Positions 13,286 through 21,936 of a stretch of DNA of 32,344 bases are shown piece by piece. Numbering within the stretch: the first letter of the stretch is position 1; each line of letters starts with the position of its first letter. The position numbers were made by a program, and so were the translations under genes. Under the pieces are notes generated by a model that had not been told where the DNA came from, made no database searches, and saw only the letters and a list, made by a program, of their open reading frames with translations. The DNA is from Actinomycetota bacterium (lineage in GTDB: Bacteria > Actinomycetota > Actinomycetes > Streptosporangiales > Streptosporangiaceae): positions 1 through 32,344 of the forward strand of contig PLRW01000213.1 in NCBI GenBank assembly GCA_003164955.1. Reading direction: 5' to 3'.

Positions 13286-14439
13286 CTCATGGGCCCGACG
13301 GCTGGTACCGGGACGAACCCGGGCCGCGTGGAGCAGGTCAGATGCCGTCCGCCGCCGCGGGCGGCGGCCGCGGCGGGTGGCCCCAGCAGCCGTCCCCGCG
13401 GCAGGCGCCCGGCATGCCCCCGGCTAGGCGGCCGGGTCCGGGCGGACCAGGAAGCGGGCGGCGGTGGAGGTTCTGGGGCCAGCCCGGCCGTCACGGGCGG
13501 CGGATCGCCCTCATCGCCGGCACGGTCGTGGTGGTCCTGATCGTGGCCGTGGTCAGCTCGTACTTCTACCTGGACGGCAAGCTGAACCGGTCGGTCGCGC
13601 TCCCGGCCTTCTCCGGCACATCCGCGGGGCAGAACTGGCTGATCGCCGGTTCGGACACCCGGCAGGGCCTTTCCCGGACGGAGCAAGACCTCCTGCACGT
13701 CGGGAGCGACGAGGGGACCGCCAACTCCGACTCCCTCATGCTGCTGCACATGGGCGCCGGCCAGCCGGTGCTGATCAGTATCCCGCGCGACTCCTACGTG
13801 CCGATCCCCGGTCACGGCAGTAACAAGATCAACGCAGCGCTCGGGTTCGGCGGCCCGACCCTGCTCATCCAGACGATCGAGAACGTCACCGGGCTGCAGA
13901 TCAACCATTACATGGGGATCGGGTTCGGCGGGCTGGACAGCGTGGTCAACGGGGTGGGCGGGGTGCGGATGTGCCTTCCGACCGCGCTGCACGACTACGA
14001 CTCCGGCGCCAACCTGCCCGCGGGCTGCCAGAACCTCAACGGCGCGCAGGCGCTGGCTTTCGTCCGGGACCGCCATTCGTTCGCCAACGAGGACCTGCAG
14101 CGGGAACAGGATCAGCGGGCGTTCCTCAAGGCCCTGCTCAGCAAGGCCACGAGCCCGAGCGTGTACCTCAACCCGTTCACCGCGCTGCCGTTCGGCTCCG
14201 CCGCCGCCGGCTCGCTCTCGGTCGACCAGGGCACGCACCTGTACAACCTGATCTCGGTCGCGCTGGCGCTGCGCAACCCGCAGACCGGCACGGTCCCGAT
14301 CGCCAGCGCCAACTACCCCACGGCCAACGCGGGCGACGCGGTGCTGTGGAATCAGGCCCAGGCCCTGCAGCTCTTTACTGCGCTGAAGAACAACCAGCAG
14401 GTTCCGGCGAGCCTGCTGAGCGGCACGACGGTTGGCTGA
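13282..14439 (+). CDS. LytR-CpsA-Psr (LCP) family cell-wall glycopolymer ligase
   Basis: A 385-residue membrane-anchored protein. A Gly/Pro-rich cytosolic N-terminus (1-70) is followed by one helix at about 74-97 and an extracytoplasmic LCP domain (about 115-290). Conserved residues are present: GSDTR (Asp125, Arg127), SDS (150), SIPRDSYVPI (Arg169, Asp170), NKINAA (Lys182), VRDRH (262-265) and QREQDQRAF. LCP enzymes transfer undecaprenyl-linked polymers (teichoic acids, arabinogalactan, capsule) onto peptidoglycan. The next gene starts inside its last codons, so the two are translated together. The start ATG overlaps the stop of the 20-codon leader ORF. Confidence 0.92.
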   Translation: MTHGPDGWYRDEPGPRGAGQMPSAAAGGGRGGWPQQPSPRQAPGMPPARRPGPGGPGSGRRWRFWGQPGRHGRRIALIAGTVVVVLIVAVVSSYFYLDGKLNRSVALPAFSGTSAGQNWLIAGSDTRQGLSRTEQDLLHVGSDEGTANSDSLMLLHMGAGQPVLISIPRDSYVPIPGHGSNKINAALGFGGPTLLIQTIENVTGLQINHYMGIGFGGLDSVVNGVGGVRMCLPTALHDYDSGANLPAGCQNLNGAQALAFVRDRHSFANEDLQREQDQRAFLKALLSKATSPSVYLNPFTALPFGSAAAGSLSVDQGTHLYNLISVALALRNPQTGTVPIASANYPTANAGDAVLWNQAQALQLFTALKNNQQVPASLLSGTTVG

Positions 14440-17400
14440 CCGGGGACCCTGGCTGCGGCGGCTGGCCGGCTACTGCGCACAGCACCGCCGCCTGGCGGTC
14501 ATGGCCCTGGGCGGCTCGCTGGTGGCCACCCTCGTCCAGGCCAGCATCCCGCTGATCATGGCGTGGATCGTCGACAGCGCGATCCTCGGCCAGCACGAGC
14601 CGATCTGGCTGGGGGCCACGGTGCTCATCGTGGCCGGGCTGCTCAGCTTCGGCGGCGTCTACACCCGGCGCTACCGGGGCGGCCAGCTGTCGCTCGATGT
14701 CCAGCACGACCTGCGCAACGAGCTCTTCGCGTCGCTGGAGCGGCTGGACGGGGCCCGCCAGGACCAGCTGCACACCGGCCAGATCGTCAGCCGCTCCATC
14801 TCCGACCTGAACATGGTGCAGAGCCTGCTCGCCCAGATGCCCATGCTCCTCGGCAACGCCCTGCTCTTCGTGCTGTCGATCGCCATCATGGCCTACCTGT
14901 CACCGCTGCTCACCGTGGTGGCCCTGGCGATCGCGCCCGCGCTCTGGCTGATCGCGATCGCCTCGCGGCGCAGGCTCTTCCCCGCCAGCTGGGACGCGCA
15001 GCAGAAGGAGGCGGAGGTCGCGGGCGTCGTCGACGGCGCGGTGACGGGCGTGCGCGTGGTGAAGGGCTTCGGCCAGGAGGAGCAGGAGATCGACCGGCTG
15101 GAGAGCGTGGCCACCCGGCTGTACTCCGCCCGCGTGCGCGTCGTCCGGCTGACGGCCCGCTACAACCCCGCCCTCGGGGCCGTCCCGATGTTCGGCCAGG
15201 TCGGGGTCCTCGCGCTGGGCGGCTGGCTGGCCCTGCACGGCTCGATCAAAATCGGGGTCTTCCTCGCCTTCTCCCTCTACATCGGGCAGATGGTCGCGCC
15301 CGTACGCGCCCTGACCACCCTGATCACGATCGGCCAGGAGGCGCGGGCCAGCGTGATCCGGGTCTACGAGGTGATCGACGCGACGCCGGTGGTCACCGAG
15401 AAGCCCGGCGCCGTGGACCTGCCGGCGGGCCCGCCCGACGTGGAGCTGGACGACGTCGCCTTCGGCTACCTGCCGTCCCAGCCGGTGCTGCGGGGCCTGT
15501 CCCTGCACGTGCGGCCGGGCGAAACGCTCGCGGTGGTCGGTACGTCCGGCTCGGGCAAGTCGACGATCTCGCTGCTGCTGCCGCGCTTCTATGACGTCAG
15601 GGGCGGCGTGATCCGGGTCGGCGGCCGGGACGTCCGCGACCTGACCCTGGAGTCGCTGCGCGCCTCGATCGGCCTGGTGATGGAGGACAGCTTCCTGTTC
15701 TCCGACACGATCCGCGCCAACATCTGCTACGGCCGGCCCGATGCGACGGATGAGCAGATCGCCGCGGCGGCCAGCGCGGCGGAGGCCGGCGAGTTCATCA
15801 CCAGCCTGCCGGACGGCTACGACACGGTCATCGGCGAGCAGGGCCTCACCCTGTCCGGCGGCCAGCGCCAGCGAGTGTCGCTGGCCAGGGCGCTGATCAC
15901 CGACCCGGCGATCCTGATCCTGGACGACGCCACCTCCGCCATCGATGCGGGGATCGAGGCGCAGATCCACGCCACCCTGCGCAAGGTGATGGCCGGGCGC
16001 ACCACCCTGCTGATCGCGCACCGCCGCTCGACGCTCCAGCTGGCCAGCCGGATCGCCGTCCTGGATGAGGGACGGCTGGTCGACGAGGGCACGCACGGGG
16101 AACTCACCGCGCGCTGCGCCCTGTACCGGCTGCTGCTGGCCGGGCCGGGCGAAGACGCCAAAGGCGCCAAGCGTGCCGAGCGTGCCGAGCGTGCCGAGGA
16201 CGCCGAGGACGCCGGCGCCGGTGAGCTCGCTCGCCACGAGAACGCCGGCCGGGGCGATCCCGCCGCCGGACGGGACCCGGACGCCGGCCTGGTGACGCCT
16301 GCCCTGTGGGAACCCGGGCAGGCGGATGGGAACCCGGCCGAATACATTGGCGGGCCCGGCGCCGCGGCGGGCGTGAGCGGCCGCCAGCTGGCCCGCGTGG
16401 CGGGCACGGCGATCGGCCGCGGCATGGGTGCCGCCGCACGCGGCGGCCGGGGCCACAGCGGCGCGGGCGGGGGCATGCTCGCGGGGATACCACCGACGCC
16501 GGAGCTGCTCGCCAGGGTGGACGCGCTCCCGCCGGCCAGCGAACGGCCCGGGGTCAGCCGCGCGGCGGCGCGCACGGCCGACCCGCACTTTACCCTGCGC
16601 CGGCTGCTGCGGCCGATCGCCCTGGCGCTCTTCGCCGGGCTGGTCCTCGACGGCCTCGACGCCATAGCCAGCGTCGCGATGCCCGCGCTGGTGCGCGGCG
16701 GCGTCGACAAGGGCGTCCTGGCCAGGGAATTTCGTCCCATCGTCCTGGTCTCACTGCTTGGCCTGGCGATCGTCTCCGCCGACTGGGGCATCAACTTCGT
16801 CCAGACGAACGTGGTGGGGCGCAACGGCGAGCGGATGCTGTACACGCTGCGCGTTAAGATCTTCGCCCACCTGCAGCGGCTCGGCCTCGACTTCTACGAG
16901 CACGAAATGTCCGGCCGGATCATGACCCGCATGACGACGGACGTGGACGCGCTGGACACGTTCCTGCAGACCGGGCTGATCACCATGGTCAACGCGATCC
17001 TGACGTTCGCCGGCGTGCTGGCCGCGCTGCTGCTCATCAACTTCCGGCTGGGTGTCACGCTGCTGGCGATCATCCCGGTCCTGGTGGCGGCCACGCTGGT
17101 GTTCCGCGCGAAGTCCTCGCGGGCCTACGCCGACGCCCGCGAGAAGGTCAGCATGGTCAACGCCGACCTGCAGGAGAACGTCGCCGGGCTGCGGACCGCG
17201 CAGGCGTACCGGCGCGAGGGACGCAACCAGGAGCATTTTTCCGCCCTGAGCAACAGCTACCGCCGTTCCCGGCTGCGCGCACAGCGCTACATCGCGCTGT
17301 ACTTCCCGTTCGTGCAGCTGCTGTCGACCGTCGCCGGGGCCCTCATTCTGTTCGTGGCCGCGGGCGAGGTGCACAGCAAGACGCTGACGGCGGGCGGCCT

Positions 17401-18316
17401 GATCGCCTATCTGCTCTACATCGACCTGCTCTTCTCTCCCGTGCAGCAGTTGTCCCAGGTCTTCGACGGCTACAACCAGGCCGCCGTGGGCTTGCGGCGG
17501 ATCAAGGATCTGCTGCGGCGGACGACCAGCACGCCGGAGGCCGCGTGCCCGCGGAGCGCCGGCCGCCCTGTCGGCCAGATCGAGTTCCGCGATGTGCGGT
17601 TCCGGTACTCCGGGCAGCCACGGGACGCGCTGTCCGGCGTGAATCTGGTCGTCCGGCCCGGCGAGACCGTGGCCCTGGTCGGCCAGACCGGCGCGGGCAA
17701 GTCCACGATGGTCAAGCTGGTCGCGCGGTACTACGACGTCACGTCGGGCCGCCTGCTCATCGATGGCACCGACATCCGGGAGCTCAGCCTGTCCGGGTAC
17801 CGGCAGCAGCTGGGCGTGGTGCCGCAGGAGCCCTACCTGTTCCCCGGAACGGTCCGGGACGCGATCGCCTACGGCCGCCCGGCTGCCACCGACGCCGAAG
17901 TCGAGGCGGCGGCGCGCGAGGTAGGGGCGGTCGAGATGATCGCCCGGCTGCCCGGCGGCTTCCGGCATGAGGTGGCCGAGCGGGGGCGCAACCTGGCCGC
18001 GGGCCAGCGTCAGCTGATCGCCCTGGCCCGCGCCTACCTGGTGGATCCGGCCATCCTGCTGCTTGACGAGGCCACCGCGGCACTCGACCTGGCGTCGGAG
18101 GCGGCGGTGAACAGCGCGACGGAGCGGCTGACGGCCAGGCGCACCACCCTCGTGGTCGCGCACCGGCTGACGACCGCCGCGCGGGCCGACCGCATCGTGG
18201 TGATTGAGTCGGGCCGGATCGCCGAGGTCGGCCGTCACGAAGAACTGCTGCAGCGCGGCGGCAGCTACGCGGCTCTGTGGGCCGCCTTCGCCGGGGACAG
18301 CGAGCTTGTCGGCTGA
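14432..18316 (+). CDS. Fused two-half ABC exporter (TMD-NBD-TMD-NBD)
   Basis: A 1294-residue fusion of two ABCB-type half-transporters. Half 1: six-helix domain (about 25-315), Walker A GTSGSGKST near 371, signature LSGGQRQRVSLARAL near 473, Walker B ILILDDATSAID near 494, H-loop IAHRR. Half 2: membrane domain (about 725-1030), Walker A GQTGAGKST near 1083, signature LAAGQRQLIALARAY near 1188, Walker B ILLLDEATAALD near 1207, H-loop VAHRL. In NBD1 the catalytic Glu after Walker B is Asp, and NBD2 has a non-standard signature, so one ATP site is degenerate as in TM287/288-like heterodimeric exporters. An Ala/Glu/Gly-rich linker (about 570-710) joins the halves. The start is TTG 14432, overlapping the LCP stop by eight bases. 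An exported lipid or glycan precursor is plausible from the LCP neighbour; drug efflux is the alternative. Confidence 0.93.
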   Translation: MADRGPWLRRLAGYCAQHRRLAVMALGGSLVATLVQASIPLIMAWIVDSAILGQHEPIWLGATVLIVAGLLSFGGVYTRRYRGGQLSLDVQHDLRNELFASLERLDGARQDQLHTGQIVSRSISDLNMVQSLLAQMPMLLGNALLFVLSIAIMAYLSPLLTVVALAIAPALWLIAIASRRRLFPASWDAQQKEAEVAGVVDGAVTGVRVVKGFGQEEQEIDRLESVATRLYSARVRVVRLTARYNPALGAVPMFGQVGVLALGGWLALHGSIKIGVFLAFSLYIGQMVAPVRALTTLITIGQEARASVIRVYEVIDATPVVTEKPGAVDLPAGPPDVELDDVAFGYLPSQPVLRGLSLHVRPGETLAVVGTSGSGKSTISLLLPRFYDVRGGVIRVGGRDVRDLTLESLRASIGLVMEDSFLFSDTIRANICYGRPDATDEQIAAAASAAEAGEFITSLPDGYDTVIGEQGLTLSGGQRQRVSLARALITDPAILILDDATSAIDAGIEAQIHATLRKVMAGRTTLLIAHRRSTLQLASRIAVLDEGRLVDEGTHGELTARCALYRLLLAGPGEDAKGAKRAERAERAEDAEDAGAGELARHENAGRGDPAAGRDPDAGLVTPALWEPGQADGNPAEYIGGPGAAAGVSGRQLARVAGTAIGRGMGAAARGGRGHSGAGGGMLAGIPPTPELLARVDALPPASERPGVSRAAARTADPHFTLRRLLRPIALALFAGLVLDGLDAIASVAMPALVRGGVDKGVLAREFRPIVLVSLLGLAIVSADWGINFVQTNVVGRNGERMLYTLRVKIFAHLQRLGLDFYEHEMSGRIMTRMTTDVDALDTFLQTGLITMVNAILTFAGVLAALLLINFRLGVTLLAIIPVLVAATLVFRAKSSRAYADAREKVSMVNADLQENVAGLRTAQAYRREGRNQEHFSALSNSYRRSRLRAQRYIALYFPFVQLLSTVAGALILFVAAGEVHSKTLTAGGLIAYLLYIDLLFSPVQQLSQVFDGYNQAAVGLRRIKDLLRRTTSTPEAACPRSAGRPVGQIEFRDVRFRYSGQPRDALSGVNLVVRPGETVALVGQTGAGKSTMVKLVARYYDVTSGRLLIDGTDIRELSLSGYRQQLGVVPQEPYLFPGTVRDAIAYGRPAATDAEVEAAAREVGAVEMIARLPGGFRHEVAERGRNLAAGQRQLIALARAYLVDPAILLLDEATAALDLASEAAVNSATERLTARRTTLVVAHRLTTAARADRIVVIESGRIAEVGRHEELLQRGGSYAALWAAFAGDSELVG
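16172..16207 (+). repeat. 9-bp tandem repeats in ABC linker
   Basis: Three exact copies of CGTGCCGAG (16172-16198) followed by related GACGCCGAG units. They encode RAE/DAE tripeptides in the linker between the two transporter halves, a site likely to vary in copy number between strains. Confidence 0.8.
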
Positions 18317-18379
18317 CCGCGTTTGCCGGCCATCGGTGTGGACAGTAGACGGGGGACACAATCAGGAGGGACAAAAATT

Positions 18380-18553
18380 ATGGCGACTGAGGACAAGGCG
18401 GCCCACAAGGCCACCGAAGTCAAGGGCAACGTCAAGGAGAACCTCGGCAAGGTGACCGGCGACCGGGAAATGGAAGCCGAGGGCAAGGGCGACCAGGCCA
18501 AGGGGAACCTCAAGCAGGCCGGGGACAAGGTCAAGGACGCCTTCAAGAAGTAA
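18380..18553 (+). CDS. CsbD-family small stress-associated protein
   Basis: A 57-residue, highly charged Lys/Glu/Gly protein with the CsbD pattern: VKGNVKENLGKVTGDREMEA, then GKGDQAKGNLKQAGDKVKDAF. CsbD proteins are abundant small hydrophilic proteins induced in general stress; their molecular role is not settled. ATG 18380 has a strong AGGAGG about ten bases upstream. It follows the ABC gene by 63 bases and has a hairpin after it, so it is probably transcribed as a single gene. Confidence 0.93.
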   Translation: MATEDKAAHKATEVKGNVKENLGKVTGDREMEAEGKGDQAKGNLKQAGDKVKDAFKK

Positions 18554-18566
18554 ACGAGCCGGGCAG

Positions 18567-18601
18567 GCCGCGGGTCCGGTGGCCATTCCGCCGCCCGCGG
18601 C
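18567..18601 (+). terminator. Candidate terminator after csbD-like gene
   Basis: GCCGCGGG (18567-18574) pairs perfectly with CCCGCGGC (18594-18601), and an inner GGTGG/CCGCC can extend the stem. It begins 13 bases after the stop codon. Confidence 0.55.
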
Positions 18602-18620
18602 GTGCAGGCCGGCCGCCAGC

Positions 18621-18665
18621 GTGCGCGATGGCGCCATCGGCACGCCAGGACGTGCGCGATGGCGC
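18621..18665. repeat. 14-bp direct repeat with embedded palindrome
   Basis: GTGCGCGATGGCGC occurs at 18621-18634 and 18652-18665 (31 bases apart, three helical turns). The first copy lies within the palindrome GATGGCGCCATC (18627-18638). Position before the MntP-like gene suggests a regulatory binding site. Confidence 0.45.
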
Positions 18666-18711
18666 ATTTGGGTACGTTCGCAGGCGCTGGCCGCCGCCGG
18701 CGGTAAGGAGC

Positions 18712-19329
18712 ATGGGGTTATCCAACGCCCGGCATAGCGTTAGCTGCATGCTCGCCCTGCTGCTGGTGGCCGTCTCGCTCGGGTTGTCCAACTTCGCGGC
18801 CTCCGTTGGCATCGGGGTCAGCGGGGTGGATGCGCGGACACGGCTGCGCGTCGGGGTGATCTTCGGGGTCTTCGAGACCGGCATGCCGATCATCGGCCTC
18901 CTGGCCGGCCGCGGCGTGGCTCACACAATCGGCCACGCCGCGCACTGGATCGGAGCCGCCCTGCTCATCGCGACCGGCGGCTACGCCGTGATCCAGGCCA
19001 TCCGCGCGGACAGCCGGCCGGACGGCATCCACGCCAGCCCGGCCGACCCGGCCAGACCGGCCAGCCCGGCCGAACAGCAGACCTGGCGGCTGATCATCAC
19101 CGGGGTGGCCCTGAGCATCGACAACCTCGCGGTCGGCTTTGCGCTCGGCACCTACCACGTCAGCCTCGCGGTGGCCGCCGTCGTGATCGGCGCGGTCAGC
19201 GTCACCATGTCGCTGACCGGCCTGGAGCTGGGGCAGCGGCTCGGCCCGCGGACCGGCGGCCGGGGCGAGCTTCTCGGCGGCCTGGTCCTCATCGGGGTCG
19301 GTATCGCCATCGCCGCCGGAGTGCTCTAG
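18712..19329 (+). CDS. MntP-like manganese efflux membrane protein
   Basis: A roughly 205-residue, six-helix protein made of two related halves, as in MntP (YebN), which exports Mn2+. First half: LGLSNFAASVGIGVSG and GVIFGVFETGMPIIGLLAGR. Second half: GVALSIDNLAVGFALGTYH and ELLGGLVLIGVGIAI. In Escherichia coli MntP the corresponding first-half residue is Asp in SMDAFAAS; here it is Asn, while the second-half Asp (SIDN) is kept. AAGGAG lies only one base before ATG 18712, and ATG 18748 (MLALLLVAV) matches the usual family start but is far from it, so the start is uncertain. The substrate may differ from manganese because of the Asn. Confidence 0.8.
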   Translation: MGLSNARHSVSCMLALLLVAVSLGLSNFAASVGIGVSGVDARTRLRVGVIFGVFETGMPIIGLLAGRGVAHTIGHAAHWIGAALLIATGGYAVIQAIRADSRPDGIHASPADPARPASPAEQQTWRLIITGVALSIDNLAVGFALGTYHVSLAVAAVVIGAVSVTMSLTGLELGQRLGPRTGGRGELLGGLVLIGVGIAIAAGVL

Positions 19330-19494
19330 GGCGATCGGACCGGCGAGCGGCGCCGGGCGCCTGGTCGCCATCACCGGGCCGGCGCTGATCGGTGCCCATG
19401 GCAGGATCATCAGGGGCGCCGGGCCCGGCCACTGCTTACCGGGAGCGAGGTGCGCCGGAACATATCAGGAGCGTGCACCGGAGATCGGAGTTAC

Positions 19495-21735
19495 GTGACC
19501 ACCGGTAATGGCATCCATTCTGCTTCCGCCGGACAGCCGGACGACGGGGGCGCGGCTGGCGCACATCCCCTGCTGGTGTCCGACCCCGATACGCCGTGCG
19601 GTACCGGGCTGGTCCTGCTCCCCCGGCCCGGGGCCCTGCCCGCCGTGTGGATCGGCCCGGTACCCGCTGCCGGGCTCGGCCCCGGCGATGTGGCGGCCCT
19701 ACTGGCCGCGGCCAGCCCATGCCCGCTGCTGCCCGAGCACGCGGAGGGATGGTTCGGCCGGCCTGGCCTATCGGGTCACCGCCTGGACGCGGCCGACGGT
19801 CCCCCGGTGGCCGGCCGTGACTGGTCTGCGCGCTTCCAGCCCACCCGGACGGAACACGACGGCCCCCGGGCCCGCATCGAGGCCGAGGACGCCGTCGCCG
19901 GGCTGCGGCTGAGCACCGAGATCGAGGCGGTACCGGGCGGCGTGCTCCGCGCCCGGCACACACTGACCAGCACCGGCCGCCAGCCCTACGTGGTGGACAG
20001 CCTGGAAGTGGTCTTTCCGCTGCCGGGCGAGGTCGGCGAGGTGCTCGACTTCACCGGGCGGCCGACGGCCGAGCGCATCCCGCAACGCCATCAGCTCACC
20101 GACGGGCTGTGGCTGCGTGAAGGGCGCCGCGGTCACACCGGGCATGACGCGGCGACCATGATCATCGCGGGGGCGCCCGGCTTCGCCTTCCGCAGCGGCG
20201 ACGTTTTCGGCCTGCACGTGGCCTGGAGCGGCAACACCGTGCACCGCGTCGAGCGGGTGGCGTCCAGCCTGGGCGTCAGCACGGATGAAGCCGGCCCGCA
20301 GGAACGGCTGCGGCCCGGACTGACGACCATCGGCGGCGGCGAACTGCTGCTGCCCGGCGAAGTGACCCTGGCGCCGGGCGAGAGCTACACCACGCCGTGG
20401 GTGTATCTCGCCGCCGCCCGGGACGGACTGGACGGCCTGGCCGCGCAGTTCCACCGCTATGTCCGCTCGCTGCCCGCGCACCCGCGCACGCCTCGCCCGG
20501 TCAACCTCAACGTCTGGGAAGCCGTCTACTTCAGCCACGACACCGCAAAGCTCATGGCCCTCGCCGACCGGGCGGCCGACGCCGGGGTAGAGAGGTACGT
20601 GCTGGACGACGGCTGGTTCCTCGGGCGCCGCAGCGACCGGGCCGGCCTGGGCGACTGGCGCGTCGACGAATCCGTCTGGCCCGGCGGACTGCACCGGCTG
20701 TCGGACTATGTGCGCGGGCTGGGAATGGAGTTCGGCCTGTGGATCGAGCCGGAGATGGTGAACCCGGACTCCGATCTCTACCGCGCGCATCCGGACTGGA
20801 TCGTGGCCACCGGGCAGCGCGTGCCGCCGCTGCAGCGCCATCAGCTGGTCCTCGACCTCACCCGCGCCGAGGTCAGAAGCTATCTGCTCGGCCAGATCTG
20901 CGCCTTGCTGTCGGAGTACCCCATCTCGTACGTCAAATGGGACTGCAACCGCGACCTCATCGACGCGGGCAGCGGAACCCGGGCCGGGGCCCCGGCGGTA
21001 CACGACCAGACGATGGCCGTTTACGACCTGATGGACGAGCTGCGCCGGCGCTATCCCGCTGTGGAGTGGGAATCCTGCGCGGCCGGCGGCGGACGGATCG
21101 ACCTGGCGATACTGGAGCGAGTGCAGCGGGTCTGGACGTCGGACATGACGGATGCGCTCGCCCGGCAGTCGGTCCAGCGCTGGACCGGGCAGCTGATACC
21201 GCCGGAGTACCTGGGCGCACATATTTCCGCGCCGTTCTCCCATCAGACGGGCCGTTATATGCCGTTGTCCCTGCGCTGCGCGACGGCCCTGTTCGGGCAC
21301 CTGGGGATCGAATGGGACATCACCCTGGCCAGCGAGCAGGACCTGGCCGACCTTGCGGCGTGGATCCGGCTGTACAAGCAGCACCGCGCGCTGATCCACT
21401 CGGGCCGAATGATCCGGATCGACACTCGCGAGGACACCGCCTGGATGTACGGCGTCGTCGCGGCCGATCAGTCGCAGGCCCTGGTCAGCTACGTCCAGCG
21501 GGATGAGCCGCGGAACGATCAGCCCTCGGCGCTGCGGATCCCCGGGCTGGCTCCGCCACGACGGTACCGGATCACGGACGTCACCCCCGGCGAGCGGCTG
21601 CCCCGCCGGCCCGGCTTGGCCGATGCGGGCCCCACCGGCATCGAGGTCTCCGGCGCCGCGCTAGCCGGGCCCGGCCTGGCGGTCCCGGCGCAGCGCACAC
21701 TGACGGCCACCGTGCTCCATATCCAGGGGCGCTGA
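19495..21735 (+). CDS. Alpha-galactosidase, glycoside hydrolase family 36
   Basis: A GH36 enzyme of about 746 residues, with the N-terminal beta-sandwich, a TIM barrel and a C-terminal sheet domain. Barrel motifs: NVWEAVYF, VLDDGWFLGRR, GLWIEPEMVNPDSDLY; the nucleophile is Asp483 in YVKWDCNRD, the acid/base Asp550 in VWTSDMTDA, with WESCAAGGGRID between. It hydrolyses terminal alpha-1,6-galactosides such as melibiose and raffinose. There is no signal peptide, so it is cytosolic. GTG 19495 is chosen because CGGAG lies just upstream and MTTGNGIH resembles family N-termini; GTG 19450 is an in-frame alternative that adds 15 residues. No sugar transporter is adjacent. Confidence 0.93.
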   Translation: MTTGNGIHSASAGQPDDGGAAGAHPLLVSDPDTPCGTGLVLLPRPGALPAVWIGPVPAAGLGPGDVAALLAAASPCPLLPEHAEGWFGRPGLSGHRLDAADGPPVAGRDWSARFQPTRTEHDGPRARIEAEDAVAGLRLSTEIEAVPGGVLRARHTLTSTGRQPYVVDSLEVVFPLPGEVGEVLDFTGRPTAERIPQRHQLTDGLWLREGRRGHTGHDAATMIIAGAPGFAFRSGDVFGLHVAWSGNTVHRVERVASSLGVSTDEAGPQERLRPGLTTIGGGELLLPGEVTLAPGESYTTPWVYLAAARDGLDGLAAQFHRYVRSLPAHPRTPRPVNLNVWEAVYFSHDTAKLMALADRAADAGVERYVLDDGWFLGRRSDRAGLGDWRVDESVWPGGLHRLSDYVRGLGMEFGLWIEPEMVNPDSDLYRAHPDWIVATGQRVPPLQRHQLVLDLTRAEVRSYLLGQICALLSEYPISYVKWDCNRDLIDAGSGTRAGAPAVHDQTMAVYDLMDELRRRYPAVEWESCAAGGGRIDLAILERVQRVWTSDMTDALARQSVQRWTGQLIPPEYLGAHISAPFSHQTGRYMPLSLRCATALFGHLGIEWDITLASEQDLADLAAWIRLYKQHRALIHSGRMIRIDTREDTAWMYGVVAADQSQALVSYVQRDEPRNDQPSALRIPGLAPPRRYRITDVTPGERLPRRPGLADAGPTGIEVSGAALAGPGLAVPAQRTLTATVLHIQGR

Positions 21736-21936
21736 GCGGTGATCTGCTCGATCGGGCAGACGATGCCCAGCTGGCCGATCGCGGCGAAGGTCAGCTGAGC
21801 CGGGTCTAGCTACGGATCATTTTTCCAAATACGGATAATCTTGCCTCTGTTCTCCTCCGTCGCACGAATAGCCCGTTTCCTCCGTCGGGCACGGCAAATA
21901 AAGGTTGGCGCGGCGAATAAGGGAAATGAGGAAGCC
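21736..21936. other. Intergenic leader of the SDR gene, A+T-rich
   Basis: This stretch is markedly richer in A+T than its neighbours and contains two copies of TACGGAT (at about 21810 and 21829) around TTTTTCCAAA. It probably holds the promoter of the following SDR gene. I see no coding sequence with a credible start, although the SDR frame is open back to 21841. Confidence 0.4.

Noticed and set aside
14900..16588. 562-codon minus-strand frame
   Set aside because: Antisense shadow of the ABC exporter with Arg/His/Asp-rich composition. The plus strand has all ABC motifs.
16751..18361. 536-codon minus-strand frame
   Set aside because: Shadow of the second half of the ABC exporter.
19768..21399. 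543-codon minus-strand frame
   Set aside because: Shadow of the GH36 gene, whose catalytic motifs are on the plus strand.
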